DNA of 64,000 nt, from NCBI RefSeq assembly GCF_927798095.1, contig NZ_CAKMMF010000003.1, forward strand, positions 242,935 through 306,934, read 5' to 3'. The DNA is from Paenibacillus plantiphilus (GTDB taxonomy: Bacteria > Bacillota > Bacilli > Paenibacillales > Paenibacillaceae). A program made the position numbers and the translations under genes. Numbering within the stretch: position 1 is the stretch's first letter; every line of letters begins with the position of its first letter. Under the pieces are notes generated by a model. The model was not told the DNA's origin and searched no databases. It saw only the letters and a list, made by a program, of their open reading frames with translations. Below, in pieces: positions 59,985 to 64,000 of this stretch.

Positions 59985-60839
59985 TCACACCCGATTTATA
60001 AATAACGCAGCAGTCCCCGGACCTACATGTGTCCCAATGACCGGCCCAATCTCCGTTTCACCAACACTGCGAACATTAAGCTCCTTCTTCGCAAGCTCTG
60101 CAAGCTCCATCGCAAGCTCCTTCGTATGCGCCCAGCCAATCATCATATTTATCGGTTCCTGGCCAAAATCGCGTTTGAACAGCTCTATAATGCGATGCAT
60201 CGCTTTCTTCTGCCCACGCACTTTATCGATCGCCGATACCATACCCTCTTCATCTACCGTAAGAATCGGCTTCACATTCAGAATGGAACCGAACAGCGCC
60301 GCTGCCTTGCCAATTCTGCCGCCCTTCTGCAAATACTCAAGCGTATCGACCAGAAAGTAAATTCTCTTATCCAGTCGCAGTCGTTCGATCTCCACCAGAA
60401 TCTCTTCCTTGGATTTGCCCGCAGCAGCCATCTCGGCAGCTTTGATTACCATCATGCCGAAGCCATAGGAGGCCGTTTTGGAATCAATAACAGTCACATC
60501 ACACTCGCACTCCATCATGGAGTGGCCGAGCATAGCGGACTGATAGGTCCCGCTTAGCGCCGCGGATAAATGTATCGAAATAATGGACGAGTCAGGCTCC
60601 TGCTTCAAAATATTCTCGTACGTTTCCATGAATTCTAATGGTGACGGCTGAGAAGTCGTAGGCACAACTGAAGAACTTATCAATTTCTCAAAAAATTGAC
60701 TTGAGTTAATCTCAACGGAATCCAGATAGGCCTGTTCACCAAAAATAACTTTCAGCGAAACTCTTGCAATACCTAGCCGCTCAAGAACGTCATTCGGAAT
60801 ATCTGCTGTGCTATCCGTTACTATTCTCACTTTCCCCAT
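59985..60839 (-). CDS. DegV-family fatty-acid-binding protein (FakB-like)
   Basis: A protein of 284 aa. It has the DegV pattern IVTDSTADIPND at the N-terminus, then SSSVVPTTSQPSPLEFMETYE, SIHLSAALSGTYQSA, VIDSKTASYGFGMMVIKAAEMA and GPVIGTHVGPGTAALFI at the C-terminus. DegV/FakB proteins hold a fatty acid and present it to the kinase FakA for acyl-phosphate formation. A FakA-like gene is directly upstream (11-bp gap), which supports a functional pair. GGGGAGACGC precedes the ATG. Confidence 0.92.
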   Translation of the reverse strand: MGKVRIVTDSTADIPNDVLERLGIARVSLKVIFGEQAYLDSVEINSSQFFEKLISSSVVPTTSQPSPLEFMETYENILKQEPDSSIISIHLSAALSGTYQSAMLGHSMMECECDVTVIDSKTASYGFGMMVIKAAEMAAAGKSKEEILVEIERLRLDKRIYFLVDTLEYLQKGGRIGKAAALFGSILNVKPILTVDEEGMVSAIDKVRGQKKAMHRIIELFKRDFGQEPINMMIGWAHTKELAMELAELAKKELNVRSVGETEIGPVIGTHVGPGTAALFINRV

Positions 60840-60850
60840 ATGCGTCTCCC

Positions 60851-62671
60851 CTATTCAACTGCAAATAGATAAGGATATAACGGTTGCCCGCCCTCATGCA
60901 CTTCCAATTCAGCATCCGGATACGTCTCGCGAGCCCAGTCGACCAATGCCGTCGTATCTTCCTCGCTTGCCTGCTCGCCTGTTAGTACAGTAACAAGCTC
61001 TCCGCCTTCTTCCAGCATCTGCGCCAGCAGCGCTTTGCAGGTGTCCTGAAGGCTTGAAGACGAGGTCACGATTGATTTCTCCTTGATCCCGATGTAATCT
61101 CCTTCACGAATGTCGATGCCGTCAATCGAAGTATCTCTAACCGCATGTGTGACTTGGCCCGATTGTACGCTTTTGGCTGCCTCAGACATCGCATCTGTGT
61201 TTGATGCTGCTGATTGCTCATCCCTGAAAGCAAGGACAGCTGCCAGACCCTGTGGAACCGTACGTGTCGGAATGACAGTGACATTGCGTTCACATAATTC
61301 TGCCGCTTGCTGTGCAGCCAAAATAATATTGCTATTGTTCGGGAGCAGGAAGATGTGCTCTGCCGGCAAGGATTCGATCGCATGCACGAAATTTTCAGTT
61401 GACGGGTTCATCGTTTGTCCGCCGGACAGCACGACATCCACATTGTTCTCAAGAAATATCGAAGCAATTCCTTCGCCCATTGCAACCGCAATAATGCCAT
61501 AAGGCGCCCATTCATGCGCCTGCTGAGCCTTGGAGGAATCTGCTTTGACGCCAGTCAGCACTTCAGGCACAGCTAAACCTAGCGCAGCTTCCTCCACATT
61601 GGTTATCGTTGCCGCGACCGCCTTCTCGTCCGCTTCGCTGCTATATCCAGGATCAGATGAGACGATATCCCGATGCTGCTCGCGCATATTGAGAATGTGG
61701 ATATCAGTCAATTCCCCGTATGGAAGCGCATAATTCAATACATCGCCTGGTTTGCGTGAATGAACATGCACCTTGATAATATCGTCGTCTACGATGACAA
61801 GGATGGAATCGCCGTCTCTGGACAGCATGCCCTTGAACAGCGCTTCGTCGAATTTAAGGGAAGTCGTTGTCGCTGATTTGCGGTTAATGAAAAATTCCAT
61901 ATCATATAGAAACTCAATCGCTTCCGTAGAAAGACGAGTTTGAGCATGCATCGGCATCGTAACAGCCGGCACATCGCGTGATGCTTGCGTAGGAGCGACC
62001 TGTGAAGGCATAGCTGCTTCAGTAGACATCCACTCATTATTATCCAGCCCTTGGGGATCAGAAAGCGCCCGCAAAAAGCCTTCATAAATATATACAAGAC
62101 CTTGTCCGCCCGAATCCACCACGCCGACCTGCTTCAGGACTGGCAGCAACTCCGGCGTCCGCTCCAGCGCTTCATTGGCCTTCTCAAGTATTTCGCGCAT
62201 TAATTCAACCATATCGCTTGTTCTGCGAGAATAGGAAACAGCGTGCTTGGCAGCTTCCTTCGCAACGGTTAAAATCGTACCTTCGACAGGCTTCACCACA
62301 GCTTTATATGCCATATCGACACCATTCTGCAGCGCAGCGGCAAATTGTAACGTGCCAACCTGTTCCAAGCTGGCCAGACTCTTGGCAAACCCGCGGAACA
62401 ACTGTGACAAAATAACGCCTGAATTGCCCCGAGCGCCCATCAGCAAGCCTTTGGAAAGCGCTTCCGCAACTTTGCCTACTGCATGTGACTGTTTGCTCTG
62501 CAATTCCCGGACGCCCGATGTCATCGTCAAGTTCATATTTGTTCCGGTATCACCGTCAGGAACCGGGAATACATTAAGCGAGTTAACGCGTTCTACGTTA
62601 CGTTGCAAGCATTCCGCTCCTGTCAGTACCATCTCTGATAGGTCTGATCCGTTAATAAAGCGTTTACTCAA
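60851..62671 (-). CDS. FakA-like kinase with DAK2/DegV-type domains (YloV)
   Basis: A protein of 606 aa. The N-terminal DhaL/DAK2 ATP-binding domain has NVFPVPDGDTGTNMNLTM and LLMGARGNSGVILSQLFRGF. The middle has LYDMEFFINRKSATT and DDDIIKVHVHSRKPGDVLNYA. The C-terminal domain includes VLSGGQTMNPSTENFVHAIESL and FLLPNNSNIILAAQQAA. This is the layout of fatty acid kinase FakA. The TTG at 62671 is the preferred start: AGGGG lies 8 nt upstream, whereas the TTG at 62677 is too close to it. It lies between the Asp23 gene and the degV gene. Confidence 0.9.
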   Translation of the reverse strand: MSKRFINGSDLSEMVLTGAECLQRNVERVNSLNVFPVPDGDTGTNMNLTMTSGVRELQSKQSHAVGKVAEALSKGLLMGARGNSGVILSQLFRGFAKSLASLEQVGTLQFAAALQNGVDMAYKAVVKPVEGTILTVAKEAAKHAVSYSRRTSDMVELMREILEKANEALERTPELLPVLKQVGVVDSGGQGLVYIYEGFLRALSDPQGLDNNEWMSTEAAMPSQVAPTQASRDVPAVTMPMHAQTRLSTEAIEFLYDMEFFINRKSATTTSLKFDEALFKGMLSRDGDSILVIVDDDIIKVHVHSRKPGDVLNYALPYGELTDIHILNMREQHRDIVSSDPGYSSEADEKAVAATITNVEEAALGLAVPEVLTGVKADSSKAQQAHEWAPYGIIAVAMGEGIASIFLENNVDVVLSGGQTMNPSTENFVHAIESLPAEHIFLLPNNSNIILAAQQAAELCERNVTVIPTRTVPQGLAAVLAFRDEQSAASNTDAMSEAAKSVQSGQVTHAVRDTSIDGIDIREGDYIGIKEKSIVTSSSSLQDTCKALLAQMLEEGGELVTVLTGEQASEEDTTALVDWARETYPDAELEVHEGGQPLYPYLFAVE

Positions 62672-62686
62672 CGTCAATTCCCCTTC

Positions 62687-63046
62687 CTAACCAGATACAC
62701 GCACGCCTTGGACAAAAATATGAACATGGTCGACCTTCAAGCCAACGACTTCGTTGAGCACATACTTCACTTTTGATTGAATATTATGCGCTACCTCTGA
62801 TATTTTTGTTCCATAGCTAACGATAATGTATAAATCGATGTGCAGGTCTTCTTTCTCACGACGCACTTCAACGCCCCGGGAAAGATTGTCGCGACCCAGC
62901 AATTCCGCAATGCCGTCCTTCAACTGCTTGCGCGAGGCCATCCCGACAAGTCCATAACAGTCAAGCGCCGCCGAGCCGGCCAGTACGGAGATGACGTGGT
63001 CCGAGATGAATACATTTCCAAGTTCCGAGTTAAGCTGCAGAGGCAT
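62687..63046 (-). CDS. Asp23/Gls24 family protein (YloU-like)
   Basis: A protein of 119 aa. It has VFISDHVISVLAGSAALDCYGLVGMASRK, VRREKEDLHIDLYIIVSYGTKISEVAHNIQSKVKYVLNEVVGL and VDHVHIFVQGV, the Asp23 domain pattern. In the Bacillus relative it precedes yloV, as here. Family members associate with the membrane or envelope stress responses; the exact function is unclear. ATG at 63046 is chosen because AAGGAG lies 8 nt upstream; an in-frame GTG is too close to that site. Divergent from rpmB. Confidence 0.9.
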   Translation of the reverse strand: MPLQLNSELGNVFISDHVISVLAGSAALDCYGLVGMASRKQLKDGIAELLGRDNLSRGVEVRREKEDLHIDLYIIVSYGTKISEVAHNIQSKVKYVLNEVVGLKVDHVHIFVQGVRVSG

Positions 63047-63188
63047 GGAAGCCACTCCTTTACGTTAAATATTATGGACTAATCAATATTGTACTATAAA
63101 TGTCAAGGATATAGAAGCCTAGTCCTGCTTTATCGGCTACATTCTTCTCTTTACTCCATTATCGGCGAAATACCTTGGTTTCAGAAGC

Positions 63189-63217
63189 TTGATGGAACGA
63201 ATAAGTTGTGCTATTAT
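63189..63217 (+). promoter_or_regulatory. Promoter of rpmB
   Basis: TTGATG (63189-63194) and TATTAT (63212-63217), 17-nt spacing. The transcript would have a leader of about 160 nt before rpmB; it contains C/T-rich stretches and a T-run around 63265-63270 but no family I recognise. Confidence 0.75.
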
Positions 63218-63386
63218 ATTTAAGTATGTTTATTGCATGGGCTTCCCTTGCTTCCTAAGCGGGTTTTTTACTCGCATGAAGATTATACATGTATGTAATC
63301 TAGCGTAGGCTTCCGATGTTGTTTTTCACTCTCGTGGAGGACTTCTCACTCGAAGCTTCGCGAAAAACTTAAAGGAGGTGTATTCC

Positions 63387-63575
63387 ATGTCTCGCAAATG
63401 CTTCCTTACTGGTAAAGCACCAGGAAAAGGTAATCACGTTTCTCACGCAAACAATAAAAACCGCCGCACTTGGGGCGTAAACGTTCAAAAAGTCCGCATC
63501 CTCGTGGACGGTAAACCAAAACGCGTTTATGTTAGCACACGTGCACTTAAAGCAGGTAAAGTGACGCGCGTATAA
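63387..63575 (+). CDS. rpmB: 50S ribosomal protein L28
   Basis: A protein of 62 aa, the Gram-positive length. It reads [19 protein letters not shown], then [19 protein letters not shown] and [10 protein letters not shown]. It is part of the large ribosomal subunit. ATG at 63387 has AAAGGAGGTG upstream; the earlier ATG at 63378 overlaps the ribosome binding site region and adds residues absent from L28. The divergent yloU-like gene keeps the Bacillus neighbourhood. Confidence 0.97.
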   Translation: MSRKCFLTGKAPGKGNHVSHANNKNRRTWGVNVQKVRILVDGKPKRVYVSTRALKAGKVTRV

Positions 63576-63592
63576 TCGCATAGCTCGCCAAT

Positions 63593-63641
63593 GAAGAGGC
63601 GGTCCCTTAAAGTAGTTTACTACTAAAGGGACCGCCTCTTC
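63593..63641 (+). terminator. Terminator after rpmB
   Basis: GAAGAGGCGGTCCCTT (63593-63608) and AAGGGACCGCCTCTTC (63626-63641), a perfect 16-bp stem 18 nt past the stop codon. The loop-proximal CCCTTAAAGTAGT is also found in the leuD terminator at 33732. Confidence 0.9.
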
Positions 63642-63719
63642 GTTTATGCGAACCCAATCGTCTCTTTGTCGCTCGCTTACATGTCGGCTTCATTTCCCCG
63701 ATAAACGCTGTTTACTTTA

Positions 63720-63870
63720 CTGCAGGCGATAATGGATGTGGGTTTTTGCAGCAACTTGCTGTTGGTGTGATTGTGGAAATTGCATGGAATCTCGCTGTAA
63801 GCGGGAATTTCCGTGTTATTGAATGGAAACAAGAGATTGACGTGCGCTGTAAGCGGGAAAATGCAATTAG
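63720..63870. repeat. Degenerate repeat stretch with CGCTGTAAGCGGGAA twice
   Basis: CGCTGTAAGCGGGAA occurs at about 63799-63813 and 63845-63859. GGAAATT and AATTTCC form an inverted repeat around the first copy. The CGCTGTAA-GCGG core resembles part of the 113-bp arrays, so this could be a decayed relative. No gene is visible between rpmB and the IS element. Confidence 0.5.
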
Positions 63871-63879
63871 AATAAAAAG

Positions 63880-64000
63880 TGGACACCTCGTAACGTTGGA
63901 CAGATAATAATCCTAATAAAAGGTGAGGTGTTCACAATGGGGAAAACGAGGCAGCATTATAACGACGAGTTTAAATTGCAGACGGTGAAATACATTCAAG
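63880..64000 (+). mobile_element. Left end of an IS3-like insertion sequence
   Basis: The presumed left end begins TGGACACCTCGTAACG at about 63880. The first transposase frame starts 57 bp later. TGGACACCTC and GAGGTGTTCA (63925-63934 region) form an inverted repeat in the leader. The right end lies beyond the window, so boundaries and target duplication cannot be checked. Confidence 0.6.
63937..64000 (+). CDS. Transposase OrfA, IS3-type HTH, N-terminal fragment
   Basis: Only 21 codons are present (MGKTRQHYNDEFKLQTVKYIQ), cut by the window end. YNDEFKLQTVKYIQ matches the Y(S/T/N)(D/E)EFK...V start of the HTH_Tnp_1 domain in OrfA of IS3-family elements. AGGTGAGG lies 8 nt before the ATG. Confidence 0.7.
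   Translation, partial: MGKTRQHYNDEFKLQTVKYIQ

Noticed and set aside
63235..63386. Ribosomal-protein-binding leader or riboswitch before rpmB
   Set aside because: No recognisable conserved structure; only a long leader with pyrimidine-rich stretches is seen.

Overview
The window looks like a chromosomal segment of a spore-forming, low-to-mid GC Firmicute, most likely Paenibacillus or a close relative (inference). Supporting signs are a GerA-type germinant receptor, a SpoVIF-like protein, a T-box riboswitch, strong AGGAGG ribosome binding sites, an S-layer-homology protein, a copper-amine-oxidase-like domain on a wall amidase, and the Bacillus-like order rpmB / yloU / yloV / recG. I see no tRNA, rRNA, CRISPR array or prophage.

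Layout. 0-5.4 kb: germinant receptor genes (left end cut), a PadR regulator with its membrane partner, a zinc-ribbon membrane protein with a repetitive linker, and a lone LuxR-type response regulator. 5.7-12 kb: an XRE repressor with a palindrome inside its own promoter, a 7TMR-DISM histidine kinase (apparent ATT start) divergent from an OmpR-type regulator, and behind that regulator an overlapping chain of rRNA methyltransferase, pseudouridine synthase and CapA lipoprotein. 12-12.6 kb: a 113-bp tandem array; a related array lies inverted at 33.1-33.6 kb. 12.9-18.4 kb: MarR regulator, a 55-aa ORF, and topoisomerase IV (parE-parC), with the same hairpin repeat directly before the ribosome binding sites of both genes. 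18.5-27.7 kb: an ABC exporter with a GDSL hydrolase, purT, a double dynamin-like GTPase and nth. 27.8-32.8 kb: a cell-envelope set (SLH protein, GerM lipoprotein, amidase).

33.8-46.1 kb: leuCD with a divergent LysR gene, then an amino-acid block. mtnU and mtnE (methionine salvage) precede a proline-type T-box leader and proB-proA-proC, and mtnW-mtnX-mtnB continue from proC with overlapping start and stop codons. Three late methionine-salvage genes therefore appear to sit under proline T-box control. I consider this the most interesting arrangement in the window.

46.2-56.7 kb: a DUF2515 protein and a maltodextrin locus: alpha-amylase lipoprotein, two permease subunits and three tandem paralogous binding proteins, each with its own promoter and cre-like site. 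56.9-64 kb: SRAP protein, SpoVIF-like protein, recG, a DegV (FakB-like) protein, a FakA-like kinase, an Asp23 protein, divergent rpmB, and the left end of an IS3-like element running off the window.
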